A stretch of DNA of 64,000 bases from JAUIJL01 sp965366625 (GCA_965366625.1 CBDUGP010000039.1:6511-70510); one strand, 5' to 3'; positions 50,545 to 59,738 are shown, counted from the first letter of the stretch. Notes: generated from the letters alone by a model not told the origin. Numbers and translations are program-made.

Positions 50545-53487
50545 TTATGGCCGTTGAGGTGGATCCGGCGATGAAGTCTGGATGCCGGTCAGAACAAATG
50601 GAGACCAGAATCGTGGATGGCCGGCACCTTTTCGGTCGTGCAGCATATGCCGTTGGGCCAGAGCTAGGGCTTGGTGGGGGGCGTGGTCGGTCAAGCGTTG
50701 ATAAAAGTCCGTCATCAGCTCGGCGCCGGCCCGGTCACTGACAGGCAGCAGGCCGGCGAGCACATGAGACGAGCCGGCGTGCAAAAAAGCTTCGACAAAA
50801 CCCAGCCGATCCACCTCTAGGCCTCGGTTGGCTGCACCGCTTTTGGAAAGCGCGGTATTGCAGGCGCTCAAGGTGACGAGCTCCGTGTGGAGTTCGAGGT
50901 CCAGAATTTCGCGAACGGTGAGCTTGCCGTCGTGACCGTCGCCTGCTTCCAGCTCGAGATGGGAATGCAAGGGTAGCTCCGGTTGCCACAAGCCATGGCC
51001 GGCAATGTGCAGATGTCGCGCCCCATTCGCCGCCCGGCGCAGGGCATATTCCGTTGCTTGGGGTCCAGTGACGGAAAAACCGCCGAGCACCGCGGCCACG
51101 GCCCGTGCTTCTTGCTCGGCGTAGGCCAGCTCCGGCAGCTCAGATCCCCGCGCTCGGCCCAGGCCGAAAGCCCATGTGTCTTGGGAGGACCTATCTTGGG
51201 AGGACGCATCTTGGGAAGACGCATCTTGCAAGGGCACGGTAGCCGTGGATTTCAGCGAGCCCCTGACCCACGCCGTGGCGGACAGCGCCCGCGCAAGCTG
51301 GTATCGCTCCACCAGATGGGACCCCTGGCTATCCATCAAAGCGGAGAACGGTAAGTCGTGCAGGGGTGCCATGGGAATCAGCACCAAATCTTCAATTCCC
51401 CGCAGGAATCCCTGGTTCTCCAAGGGAGAGATCAACAGTCGGTGCAGCTCATGGGCCAAGGGACGCCAGCGCTCGTCGGCTTGGCCGTCGAAGAGCAGGT
51501 GACGGAAGAGCTTGATCTGGGTGGACAGCTGCTCGACGGAGGTGTCGATGATCGCGCTTTCCAGACGGTCTTTGCGCACTACCAAAACGAAAGGTTGATC
51601 GCCGGCGAGCACGTACTCCACCAAAGCCGTGGAGTTGGGAAGGTGACGCTGAAAGACCTCGAGTTCGATCGGTCGGGCGGCGGTCACCCGTTTCAAGGAG
51701 GCAGCGGAGAGGGCCGCGTTGAGGGTGTGGGTTTCGTAGTCGAGGTAGGCGAGCCGCAGGGCGCGACGATGCTCGGCGGAGGCGGCGGCAGATCGTGGAG
51801 TTTGGCGGCTCAGGGTTTCGATACGTTCCAGAGCGCGCTCCGGTGCCACGTCCCTGGGAGCCACGTCCCTGGGAGCCACGTCGTGTTTTCTGGGTAGATC
51901 GTGGTCGTCGGAATTCCGTCCATGAAGGTTGACGACCAGGCTGCGGAAGGAACGAAAGCGCATCTGCTCCAGCAGCCGAAAGACCAAGGCTTGGCTGTCG
52001 TCCACGGGCAGAACCCCTTCAAAGAGCAGGGAAAAGAGGCGGTTGAAGACCTGCCAATATTGGGTTTGAAAGAAGTGGGATCTCGCCGTGCCGAAGGTCC
52101 GACTTTCGATTTCGGCTGCGGCCACCAATTGGTCCAAGGCTTCCTGTTTTCGGCCTTGCAGGTCGAGCAAGTCTGCCCGAGCCAGGGTGTGCATCACCGT
52201 TGGACCCCATCCTTTTTCACGGATCGGGATGGCCTCAGCCGACCGTAGGTGTTCGTCGGCTGGGCGGAGGCCGCCTTCCATCATGGCGGCATGGGCGAGC
52301 ATGGTGTAGATGTTCGCGTGAACCTCGGCGTCCCGGCCGGGTCGTTGTCGGTCCATGTGCAAGGCTTCGAGGTAGGCGGCACGGGCTTCAACCGGCCGGC
52401 CGAGATGCATATTGGCGTGTCCGCGGGTCACCAAATGATCCCTGCGAGAGGTGATCGGCAGATCGGTTTCGCTGAGCAGACGGTCGAGCAGCTCTAAAGC
52501 CTGATTGTGCTCACCCCGGCGCAGGTGTAGGTGGGCGATCAATCCCCGCACCCTCGGCGCCCACAGACGATCCCCTCCTGCGTCGCTCAGCTCCACTGCT
52601 CGTTGGTAGTGGGCGAAAGCTTGTTCGTGATTTTCGAGACGTGTTTGCAAGGCCCCGAGATAGGTAAAAAGCCGAGCTTTGCCGGAGAGGCTGCCCAGGG
52701 TTTCCACATCTCGACGGCTCGCTTCGAGCAGGCGTCCGGCTTCGGCGAAGTCCTGGCGAGTCATGCTCTCGACGGCCATCAATCCTCGCACCCAAGCTCG
52801 CCCCGGCAGGTGGCCGAGCTGGTCGTAGATCTCGAGCGCCGGGGCGTAGAAATCCTCTACCACCCGTGATCGGCGGCGTAGGTAATACCAATTCAACACC
52901 CCGAGAGACGAGAGGGCTTCGGCTTCGAGCTCTGGCTGATCCAGTCTTGTTGCTTGCTCAAGAGCCTGTTGCAGCAGGCCCTCGGCGTCGTCGAGCCGAT
53001 GCTCGGTGGCATAGAGCAGCTCTGCTCGACTCAAACGGATGTCTAGCTGGAGGATCTGCAAATCGTGGCGGACGGCAAGGTCCAACGCGGTGTTTAGGGC
53101 TCGGCTAGCCTCGTCGGCCTTGGCTCGGCGTCGAAAGTCCCGTGCCTCGGCGAGCAAGGTTCGACAGGCTAATCGAGGCCTGGTTTCAGCGAAGGACGAA
53201 TCGGATCGGAAGCGATCGCTAAGCAGGCGCAGGGAATCCTCAGCTTCGTTCCATCGGCCTAAGAGCTGCAGGAGCGCAACGCTTTCCATCGCCGCCTGCT
53301 GGGACTCGGGATCGAGTCTTCTGGCCCAAGTGAAGAAGCTTTCCGCCCTCTCAGTCTGCCAGGTTTCAAGGGCGGCGCGTCCCGCCTCCACCAATGCCGG
53401 CGCGACGGGTCGGCGGGCAAACGCGAAACCGGCCAGCAAGAGCGCGCCGACGAGGAAAAATCGAGCGGCCTTGGAAGACGGAATCAT
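50545..53487 (-). CDS. Membrane-anchored TPR-CHAT (caspase-like) protein
   Basis: The 980-residue protein starts with a single hydrophobic anchor (FFLVGALLLAGFAFARR). Residues 40-560 are tetratricopeptide-like helical repeats. The C-terminal CHAT domain has the caspase-like dyad H831 (HLHIAGHGLW) and C876 (LVTLSACNTAL), followed by the family block FLHAGSSHVLAGLLPVSD and RFWSPFVLTG. Two in-frame 15-bp expansions lie in it: QDASS/QDASS/QDRSS at 51178-51236, and DVAPR three times at 51840-51890. CHAT proteases can cleave defence effectors such as gasdermins, but no such target is next to it. The ATG at 53487 is chosen because the anchor begins there. Divergent from the secreted protein by 97 bp. 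Confidence 0.87.
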   Translation of the reverse strand: MIPSSKAARFFLVGALLLAGFAFARRPVAPALVEAGRAALETWQTERAESFFTWARRLDPESQQAAMESVALLQLLGRWNEAEDSLRLLSDRFRSDSSFAETRPRLACRTLLAEARDFRRRAKADEASRALNTALDLAVRHDLQILQLDIRLSRAELLYATEHRLDDAEGLLQQALEQATRLDQPELEAEALSSLGVLNWYYLRRRSRVVEDFYAPALEIYDQLGHLPGRAWVRGLMAVESMTRQDFAEAGRLLEASRRDVETLGSLSGKARLFTYLGALQTRLENHEQAFAHYQRAVELSDAGGDRLWAPRVRGLIAHLHLRRGEHNQALELLDRLLSETDLPITSRRDHLVTRGHANMHLGRPVEARAAYLEALHMDRQRPGRDAEVHANIYTMLAHAAMMEGGLRPADEHLRSAEAIPIREKGWGPTVMHTLARADLLDLQGRKQEALDQLVAAAEIESRTFGTARSHFFQTQYWQVFNRLFSLLFEGVLPVDDSQALVFRLLEQMRFRSFRSLVVNLHGRNSDDHDLPRKHDVAPRDVAPRDVAPERALERIETLSRQTPRSAAASAEHRRALRLAYLDYETHTLNAALSAASLKRVTAARPIELEVFQRHLPNSTALVEYVLAGDQPFVLVVRKDRLESAIIDTSVEQLSTQIKLFRHLLFDGQADERWRPLAHELHRLLISPLENQGFLRGIEDLVLIPMAPLHDLPFSALMDSQGSHLVERYQLARALSATAWVRGSLKSTATVPLQDASSQDASSQDRSSQDTWAFGLGRARGSELPELAYAEQEARAVAAVLGGFSVTGPQATEYALRRAANGARHLHIAGHGLWQPELPLHSHLELEAGDGHDGKLTVREILDLELHTELVTLSACNTALSKSGAANRGLEVDRLGFVEAFLHAGSSHVLAGLLPVSDRAGAELMTDFYQRLTDHAPHQALALAQRHMLHDRKGAGHPRFWSPFVLTGIQTSSPDPPQRP

Positions 53488-53584
53488 GGCTTTATCGTAT
53501 CTGAGTGCTTTTGGAATGACCCTTTCGCGCGACGGTGTCTGTTGGGTTAGGGGAGACCCGAACAACAACAGAAGGAGAGCTCTG

Positions 53585-55327
53585 ATGATCGATCGCAAAG
53601 GGTGTGGATCCGTTCTTGCCTGTTTTCTTTTGATGTGCAGTGTCTTGGCAGGGGTGGGCGGTCCGGCGGAGGCGTGCGTGGCACCGCCACCGGAGCCGTT
53701 CTGTACGAAGGCCTTGACCTTGGCGATGGCCGGTCCACCGACCCTGCTGCTGCCCGGGGGCGGAAGCTTCGATGTGCCGTTGGTCTTGGTTTTCAAACTG
53801 TTGGACTTTCCGCCGGGCACGGGCATTTGCCCCGCGGCCCCGTACAGCGCGGATATCCATGTCACCGCGACCTGTGATCCGACCGGCGCCGACGGATCCG
53901 GCAGCCTTTTGGGCGAGAGCATTTCGACGGGATTCAATCTCCTAGATGTGACCGTCACGGTGCCCGCCGGCCCACCGAGGATTTGCAGCCTCCAGGCGCT
54001 CGCGACCGTGACGTTGATCGACGGCATGGTGTTGACTGAAACCGCCGAGAGCTCCGCGTGTCTGGTGGAGCCCGCGCCGGGGGATCCGACCGAGCCTAGA
54101 ATTGAATTGGAAATGATCGGCCTCGCCGGCGAGGAGATCGCGCGCATTCATCCGGGGGATCCTGTGACACGCACCTATCGGATCACCAACCATGATCCGG
54201 ATGAGACCTTCACCGGCATGTTGACGGTCAATAGCATCAGCGAGTCCCGAATGCCCGGCATGAGCGGTCCAATGCCCGAAGGCACGGCGGTGGTCTCCAT
54301 TTCAGATCCGGTTCAAGGGGACAACTTCCCCTTCGCCCTGAGCGAGATTCCGGAATTCCAGCTGGGCACCGGCGGGGACGTCTGTATCCCCTTGAGCGAT
54401 CCCCACGAAATCGACATTCTCGAACAGACGACGGACGTCGTTTTGCTTCCCGGCGGCACCACGATCCTCCAAATTGTTTCCCGGCCCTGGGGCATGTGCG
54501 CGGACGGTAGCTGTGGGCGGCACGATCTGCTGCTGGACGGTGAATTCTCCGACACGGATGCCGGTTTCGGCTGTTCGACGTTCGTCACCGCGGCGGATAC
54601 CTCGATGCCGTCGGGATATGAATGCGATGACGGCGGTGAGGTGGCGGAATTTCCTCCGCCCGTGGACCCCAACCTACCGAAGCTGACGTTCTCCGGCAGC
54701 CCATTGCCGGATTTCGAGCCGGAACTCGATATGGAAGTGGTCCAAATCGCCCTGTTGGAAGACGGAATCGTGGTTGCCGAGAGCCCAAGCTCTTTCTCCG
54801 AACGCTTTGACGACGAATACGGTCGCGTGCAAATGCAATGGGCGGGAAACTTCGAGGTGGATTCGTTCTTTGATGTCTTTACGGACCTGACGATCGAAGG
54901 TGGAGCCTCCGGGCCTGCGATTGCGACGGAGGTGGTTTCCTTGCCGATGACGGGTGCGCCCACGGGTTTTGAGCGGACGGCGCCTTATGCCATGGCCTTG
55001 ACCGAGATCACCGACTTGTCCGGAGGGGGTTTGAAGGCTTTTGCTGAGCTCACCGTTCAAGTCAGCGCAGTGGGCATCGACGACTTGGGAAATCGGCGTC
55101 GCCTGCAATTTGAGAACATTTTGTTCACGCGAGATCCGGGCGGCTCGGGGCTTCGCGGAGCGCTCACCGGCGGCTTGCTCGAGGGCGGTGAAGGTAACGA
55201 CATCCTGGCTGTGGAAGTTTCCATGGACCTACGGGGTTTCCTATCTCCAGAGCCTCAAGGCGGTTTAATTTTCGAAGACGGCTTCGAGAGCGGAAACGTT
55301 TCCCGTTGGTCCAACTCGAATCCATAG
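53585..55327 (+). CDS. Large secreted protein with C-terminal DGFESG motif
   Basis: The 580-residue protein has a signal peptide (SVLACFLLMCSVLAGVGGPA, cleavage near EAC). It is rich in Gly, Pro and Cys, with repeated beta-sandwich-like parts (TYRITNHDPDETFTGMLTVN resembles a CARDB/Ig-like fold). The last residues are GLIFEDGFESGNVSRWS, a short motif common at the C-terminus of secreted acidobacterial and proteobacterial proteins. The ribosome-binding site AGAAGGAGAG precedes the ATG at 53585. It is divergent from the CHAT gene. I cannot give a function. Confidence 0.75.
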   Translation: MIDRKGCGSVLACFLLMCSVLAGVGGPAEACVAPPPEPFCTKALTLAMAGPPTLLLPGGGSFDVPLVLVFKLLDFPPGTGICPAAPYSADIHVTATCDPTGADGSGSLLGESISTGFNLLDVTVTVPAGPPRICSLQALATVTLIDGMVLTETAESSACLVEPAPGDPTEPRIELEMIGLAGEEIARIHPGDPVTRTYRITNHDPDETFTGMLTVNSISESRMPGMSGPMPEGTAVVSISDPVQGDNFPFALSEIPEFQLGTGGDVCIPLSDPHEIDILEQTTDVVLLPGGTTILQIVSRPWGMCADGSCGRHDLLLDGEFSDTDAGFGCSTFVTAADTSMPSGYECDDGGEVAEFPPPVDPNLPKLTFSGSPLPDFEPELDMEVVQIALLEDGIVVAESPSSFSERFDDEYGRVQMQWAGNFEVDSFFDVFTDLTIEGGASGPAIATEVVSLPMTGAPTGFERTAPYAMALTEITDLSGGGLKAFAELTVQVSAVGIDDLGNRRRLQFENILFTRDPGGSGLRGALTGGLLEGGEGNDILAVEVSMDLRGFLSPEPQGGLIFEDGFESGNVSRWSNSNP

Positions 55328-55571
55328 CTACGAACCCATAGCTAGGGTCCATCCAGAAATGGGTTCTCGGCGTGTCGGCGCGGCGCCCTGCGCGCGTCGC
55401 TCCGAACTCGCGCCACCGTTGCGATACCGTCGCAAAGTGCTGATGTGTAGGAGCTTAAGCCGATCTATGTGCTGTATCGCTCAGACACGCTCGCTTTCCG
55501 TGCTCAGAGCGCCGCGCCTTCCAGACCTTCGAAAAGGCCAAAACTGGAGGGGCCCTAGCTAAGCCCGGCCT

Positions 55572-56516
55572 GTGATCGAAGGACGGGTCCACTGGTATAG
55601 TCCCGGGCAGGAGGTCCGGGACTTCGTGTTGTTCAAATTTTCCAGGCGGCAAGAGCCCAAAGAAACGTTTTTAGCCGATCTATCCGACGACGGCCTTTTG
55701 AGGCTTTTTCGATCGGAGCCGCGGCGGGCTTGGGACCTCTTTCTCGACCGTTATTCCAATTACATCCTGTCGGTTCTGCGCCACATGGGTTTCGACCACG
55801 ACGAAGCCATGGACCGATTCGTTTTCGTCTGTGAAAAGCTCTGCGAAAACGACTTTCGTCGGCTCCAGGGAGTGAACTCTACCGGCAATCGAGGCGAGCT
55901 CAAACCTTGGCTGCGGGCCGTCGTGCGAAACCTGGCGGTCAGCTGGGCATGGTCGGTGGACGGCCGTCGTCGTTTATTCAAATCTGTGACCGAGCTTTCT
56001 GAGCGACATCAAAAGGTTTTCGAGTTGCATTTTTGGCACGGTCGCTCGCCGTCGGAGATTTGTGAACTCCTGTGGGCGGAGACCCAAGAAGAGATCGTCT
56101 TGCTGGACGTGCTGGCCCTTTTGGAAGAGATTTTCAGCCATTTGAGCGCCGGCCAACGCTGGCGGTTGATGAGCCGGCTCAGCCGAGAGCGGCAGGCCGT
56201 TTCCATCGCGGTGCAAGATCCGGATACCGGTCGGGCCTTTGAACCGGCGAGCCTCGGTCTCAGTGCCGAAGAAGAACTCTTGGCCCGCGAGCGCCGGCAT
56301 CTGGCGGAGCAGGCTTTGGATTCGTTGGAGCCCAAGGCGCGGCTGATCCTGCAATTGCGATACGAGCAAAATCTGAGCTTGTCGGACGTGGCGAAGATCA
56401 CGGATCTCAGTGTGTCGTCGGTGAAAAGGAGCCAACGGCTCAGCTTTGAGCGCTTACGGCAGAAGCTCGCCCAAGACTCTGGGCAGGGCGGAAAGGAGGG
56501 CCGACTTGAGCATTGA
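55572..56516 (+). CDS. Sigma-70 family (ECF-like) sigma factor
   Basis: The 314-residue protein has a region 2-like part (RAWDLFLDRYSNYILSVLRH, then KPWLRAVVRNLAVSWAWS) and a region 4 helix-turn-helix (LDSLEPKARLILQLRYEQNL, SLSDVAKITDLSVSSVKRSQ). Between them lies a 100-residue insertion with a second helix-turn-helix-like part (LSERHQKVFELHFWHGRSPS), so the protein is larger than the usual 180-200 residues. The start is uncertain: a GTG at 55572 is used, but a GTG at 55626 has AGGAGG upstream. It is coupled to the anti-sigma gene by an 11-bp overlap. Confidence 0.8.
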   Translation: MIEGRVHWYSPGQEVRDFVLFKFSRRQEPKETFLADLSDDGLLRLFRSEPRRAWDLFLDRYSNYILSVLRHMGFDHDEAMDRFVFVCEKLCENDFRRLQGVNSTGNRGELKPWLRAVVRNLAVSWAWSVDGRRRLFKSVTELSERHQKVFELHFWHGRSPSEICELLWAETQEEIVLLDVLALLEEIFSHLSAGQRWRLMSRLSRERQAVSIAVQDPDTGRAFEPASLGLSAEEELLARERRHLAEQALDSLEPKARLILQLRYEQNLSLSDVAKITDLSVSSVKRSQRLSFERLRQKLAQDSGQGGKEGRLEH

Positions 56517-57237
56517 TCCATCCGATGTCGAGCGCTCGGCGGGTTGTTTATCCCGCGACGACCTCGAAAAATATTTGAACTCGGATCCGGAGGGGCGCTC
56601 CCGGGTCGAAGTCCAAGAGCATCTCAGCCGATGTTTCGAATGCCGCGCGCGTCTGACCCGGGGGCTGGATGAAGCCTGGGACGACGAGAATTACGACGAA
56701 GTAGCCTCCGACGAGCTTCCGGCTGCGATCTTGGCCCAGGTTAGAGCCTTGCCTTTTGAGGCCTCGGTCGATTCCGGACCGAAACGACAGCGGTTCGCCC
56801 TAGCCGCCGCCTTGATCCTGGCGGTCATCGGGTTCGGCCTGTGGTGGCGTGTGCCGGAAACCCTGGACGAGATGGGTGTCGTGCCCGAGAGCCGCCGAGA
56901 AACCCTGCGTAGCGGAATCGAGGCGTCTGAGGTGGTTTTGGAGAGCCCAACTCCGGGAGCGCGCGCGACCCTCGGCGAGCTGGAGCTGCGCTGGCAAGCT
57001 GTGGACGGCGCCGACCGCTACACGGTTCAGCTTCTCGGTCCCCTGGGTCAGATTCTGCTGAAAGAACACACCCGAGAGCCGAAGCTAAGACCGGCGCTGG
57101 AGTCGTTCGAGCTTTGCTCGGCCGAGCAGGGACCGTGTTTTTGGTTCGTCACCGTGCACCGCAAGAACGGATCGTCCTCAGATTCCCAGATCCGCGAGCT
57201 GTGGATCCTCGGCGACGGCAGTCCAGAGGAACGATAG
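56506..57237 (+). CDS. Zinc-finger anti-sigma factor-like membrane protein
   Basis: The 243-residue protein has an anti-sigma zinc motif near residues 40-47 (EHLSRCFECRARL: H-x3-C-x2-C), a transmembrane helix near 105-120 (FALAAALILAVIGFGLWW) and a C-terminal fibronectin-like beta domain (LRWQAVDGADRYTVQLLGPL). This is the layout of anti-sigma factors that hold the cognate sigma at the membrane and sense an outside signal. The start is a TTG at 56506 with GGAAAGGAGG upstream, overlapping the sigma gene by 11 bp. Confidence 0.78.
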   Translation: MSIDPSDVERSAGCLSRDDLEKYLNSDPEGRSRVEVQEHLSRCFECRARLTRGLDEAWDDENYDEVASDELPAAILAQVRALPFEASVDSGPKRQRFALAAALILAVIGFGLWWRVPETLDEMGVVPESRRETLRSGIEASEVVLESPTPGARATLGELELRWQAVDGADRYTVQLLGPLGQILLKEHTREPKLRPALESFELCSAEQGPCFWFVTVHRKNGSSSDSQIRELWILGDGSPEER

Positions 57238-57263
57238 GCGCGCGACCAGGCGCCACCAGACGC

Positions 57264-57295
57264 AAAAAGGCCCGACTCCCAGGGGGAATCGGGCC
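57264..57295 (-). terminator. Rho-independent terminator for the secreted hydrolase
   Basis: Read on the minus strand, GGCCCGA pairs with TCGGGCC (57295-57289 with 57275-57269) and TTTTT (57268-57264) follows. On the plus strand the same hairpin ends the anti-sigma gene, without a T-run. Confidence 0.85.
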
Positions 57296-57317
57296 TTCAC
57301 TCTTCAGACCTGAGGTC

Positions 57318-58907
57318 TTAGAAGGCGTCGGTATCGCCGACGCTGCCGAAGTTGGTGAGCGGATTCTCGTAGACCTTCACCGCGCCGGTCACGGTATCGG
57401 TAACCGTCAGCTCGAAGGCAACGTTGGTCAAGGAGCCGTAGAAGACCCAGAACTTTCCGTTGGTCTGGCGTCCGTCGAGCACCTTGACCACCATTTCGAG
57501 GTTGGCGTCATCGAAGAACCAGAACGCGCCGGTATCGTCCGTCTGGGGCAGGATGGTTCCGACGCCGGTGCCGCCCTCAAAGTCTTCCCAGGTCACCGAC
57601 ACTTTGAATCGGTCTTGGTTGAGGCATAGGGTGTTGGCGTTCTCTTCACAGGTTTCGCGCGGGCGAATCCGATCGTCGATGCTCGGAATCACATAGTTGG
57701 GGTCGATGCGGCACGGCCCGGCAGCCAATCCGCCCAGCTCGAGCCCCTGGCAAGTGGTCTGCAAATTGGCAGCGGTCGGCTGCGGAGCGCCCGCGACCCA
57801 GCCGCGCAAGCTTTCCCACGCCGCCACGGTTTCGGCTTCGGAGAAATCACAATGGGACGGCTCGTCCTCGACGATGATGCCGACGGTGAACTTCGAGGCC
57901 GGCACTTTGGCGGCGTAATCCGATTCGTGCTCCACCAACACCAATCCGTCCTTGTCGGTGTGGATCGAAACGATTTTGACGTCGCCCACTTTGCCGGTGG
58001 GCGTGTAGTTGTCGGCCAAGAAAGCGGCTGCGGACGGGTCCGCGGTCACCCGAGCGATGCCGGCGTTGACGTCGGCGTCACCGTAGTCGACGTTGGCGTT
58101 GCCCAGGGCTTGAGCGCCTGCCAGCTTTGCCGGGTCGAAGAAGAGGTCGGCCATGCCGAAGGTGGCAAATCCCATGTCGGTGATCAGGAATTCAATATTG
58201 GGAAGGCCGGAGACTTCGAGAATCTTGTCGAGGCGTTGCTGCTGGTCAGCGGAGCGCGCATCGCCGGAGAAAACACCAAAGCACACCTCGAGAGCGAAAC
58301 CCAGGGCGTTCTGATCGAAAGCCGGATCCGGGGGGAAGGCCAGACCGGTGGAACCACCCGGGATGGCGGCGCCGGGTACGTCACCACAAAGATAGTCGTA
58401 GATCAGCCGTAGATCGAAGGCACCGTTCCAAGAGCGGCTGCCGGCGATAGCCCCGCAGACCGGCAGGGCGCCGACCACATTGCCGAGGTCGGCGGATTCG
58501 ATCGCTTGCACGGTCACGATGCCGCCCAGCGAGCCACCGGTGACCAACACTTGGTCGGGAATACCGTATTGGGCCTCAAAGGCTTGGACCATCTGCTCGA
58601 GATCGTCGCGGGTCTGGAATAGCGCCCAGCCGATTTGGGAGTAGCTCGAGGCGGCTACCGCATAACCCTCAGAAACTTGCAAATCGGCCAACGGACCTAG
58701 GTCGGGCTCGGTGTCCAACGGCGAGAGGCTGAAGCCGTGATTCCAAATGACCAAGCCGTCCGAGGTTTCCCAACCGTCGGGCACACGGAATTGGTAGTAG
58801 GAGCCGCTGGCGGTTTGTCCGACCGTGTCGGTGAATTGGCCGAAAGCCGCTGCCGGCAGAACGACCAACAACAAGGCGATGAGCAAGATATTGCGGGGTG
58901 AGGTCAT
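57318..58907 (-). CDS. Secreted alpha/beta hydrolase with acidobacterial C-terminal domain
   Basis: The 529-residue protein has a signal peptide (LLIALLLVVLPAAAFGQF). The hydrolase part has VIWNHGFSLSP, nucleophile elbow TGGSLGG, an acid candidate in IHTDKDGLV and base H in EPSHCDF; it may be an esterase or tannase/feruloyl-esterase-like enzyme. The C-terminal 100 residues (CLNQDRFKVSVTWEDFEGG, GAFWFFDDANLEMVVKVLDG, then FWVFYGSLTNVAFELTVTDT, ending DTDAF) match a beta domain that I recall at the end of many secreted acidobacterial proteins. Its function is unknown. A terminator lies 22 bp after the stop codon. Confidence 0.85.
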   Translation of the reverse strand: MTSPRNILLIALLLVVLPAAAFGQFTDTVGQTASGSYYQFRVPDGWETSDGLVIWNHGFSLSPLDTEPDLGPLADLQVSEGYAVAASSYSQIGWALFQTRDDLEQMVQAFEAQYGIPDQVLVTGGSLGGIVTVQAIESADLGNVVGALPVCGAIAGSRSWNGAFDLRLIYDYLCGDVPGAAIPGGSTGLAFPPDPAFDQNALGFALEVCFGVFSGDARSADQQQRLDKILEVSGLPNIEFLITDMGFATFGMADLFFDPAKLAGAQALGNANVDYGDADVNAGIARVTADPSAAAFLADNYTPTGKVGDVKIVSIHTDKDGLVLVEHESDYAAKVPASKFTVGIIVEDEPSHCDFSEAETVAAWESLRGWVAGAPQPTAANLQTTCQGLELGGLAAGPCRIDPNYVIPSIDDRIRPRETCEENANTLCLNQDRFKVSVTWEDFEGGTGVGTILPQTDDTGAFWFFDDANLEMVVKVLDGRQTNGKFWVFYGSLTNVAFELTVTDTVTGAVKVYENPLTNFGSVGDTDAF

Positions 58908-59093
58908 TGAGTCTAACTCCTCGAACTCGGGTAAATCTGTGGTGCTCCGTATGGCAAGACGGGCGAGCGGGGGCTCGATAGCACGCTGTGAACAACGATG
59001 GTGGGAGAGCGCCGGTGGGTGAGATCCAGAAGAAAAAGCATAAAAGTTGATTAGAAGGCGAAGAATACCACAGCCTTTGGGCCGGAAGAGGGC

Positions 59094-59501
59094 CTATTCT
59101 GGGTTCTGAGAATCGTCTTTGAAGCTCAGCGAAACGGAGTTGATGCAGTAGCGTTGTCCGGTCGGCGCAGGACCATCGGGAAAGACATGGCCGAGATGTC
59201 CACCGCAGCGTCGGCAATGCACCTCGGTGCGGACCATGCCGTGGGTGGTGTCGGTGTGGGTTTCGACCTGCTCTTCGTCGGAGGGGCGAGTGAAGCTCGG
59301 CCATCCCGATCCGGAATCGAATTTGTCGTCGGATTTGAACAGCTCTTCGCCGCAGCCGGCGCAGAGATACATGCCGTCCCCTTTGTGGTCATTGAGTTCG
59401 CCGGCGAAGGCACGCTCAGTGCCGTGTTGGCGTAAGACTCGAAACTGCTCCGGCGTCAGCTCCGCGCGCCACTCTTCTTCAGACTTGTTGATCTTGTCCA
59501 T
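59094..59501 (-). CDS. msrB: Peptide methionine-R-sulfoxide reductase
   Basis: The 135-residue protein repairs methionine-R-sulfoxide in proteins. It has the two zinc CxxC motifs (CAGCGEELF and CRRCGGHLG), DSGSGWPSF for substrate binding and the catalytic Cys in QRYCINS. The ATG at 59501 is preceded by AAGGAGGA, so an in-frame TTG 18 bases earlier, which itself overlaps that site, is not the start. A thioredoxin-like gene is divergent from it, a sensible partner for recycling the enzyme. Confidence 0.96.
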   Translation of the reverse strand: MDKINKSEEEWRAELTPEQFRVLRQHGTERAFAGELNDHKGDGMYLCAGCGEELFKSDDKFDSGSGWPSFTRPSDEEQVETHTDTTHGMVRTEVHCRRCGGHLGHVFPDGPAPTGQRYCINSVSLSFKDDSQNPE

Positions 59502-59738
59502 GACAGATTCCTCCTTCAAAGGTATTCTCCGTTCGGCGGTTTTCGGATTCGATTCCCCGAATCTTTCATCCCGAGTTCACTCCCAAAGCGTTCTTCAGCA
59601 GCAGACCACCTCGGATGCGATCCGAATTCGGAATGTGATCCGTAGATGTGCTTAGATGCGCCGAAGTCCGCAAGGGTTGCAGTTTCTTGCGGGCCGTATT
59701 CGGTGGACCCAGTCATCAGCTTTCTTGGAGCCTATTCC

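Noticed and set aside
53039..53584. A 182-codon N-terminal extension of the secreted protein
   Set aside because: It would run antisense through the CHAT gene and hide the signal peptide that starts at 53585, which has its own ribosome-binding site.
53488..54147. A 220-codon N-terminal extension of the CHAT protein
   Set aside because: It would overlap the secreted protein gene and its promoter; the membrane anchor begins exactly at the ATG at 53487.
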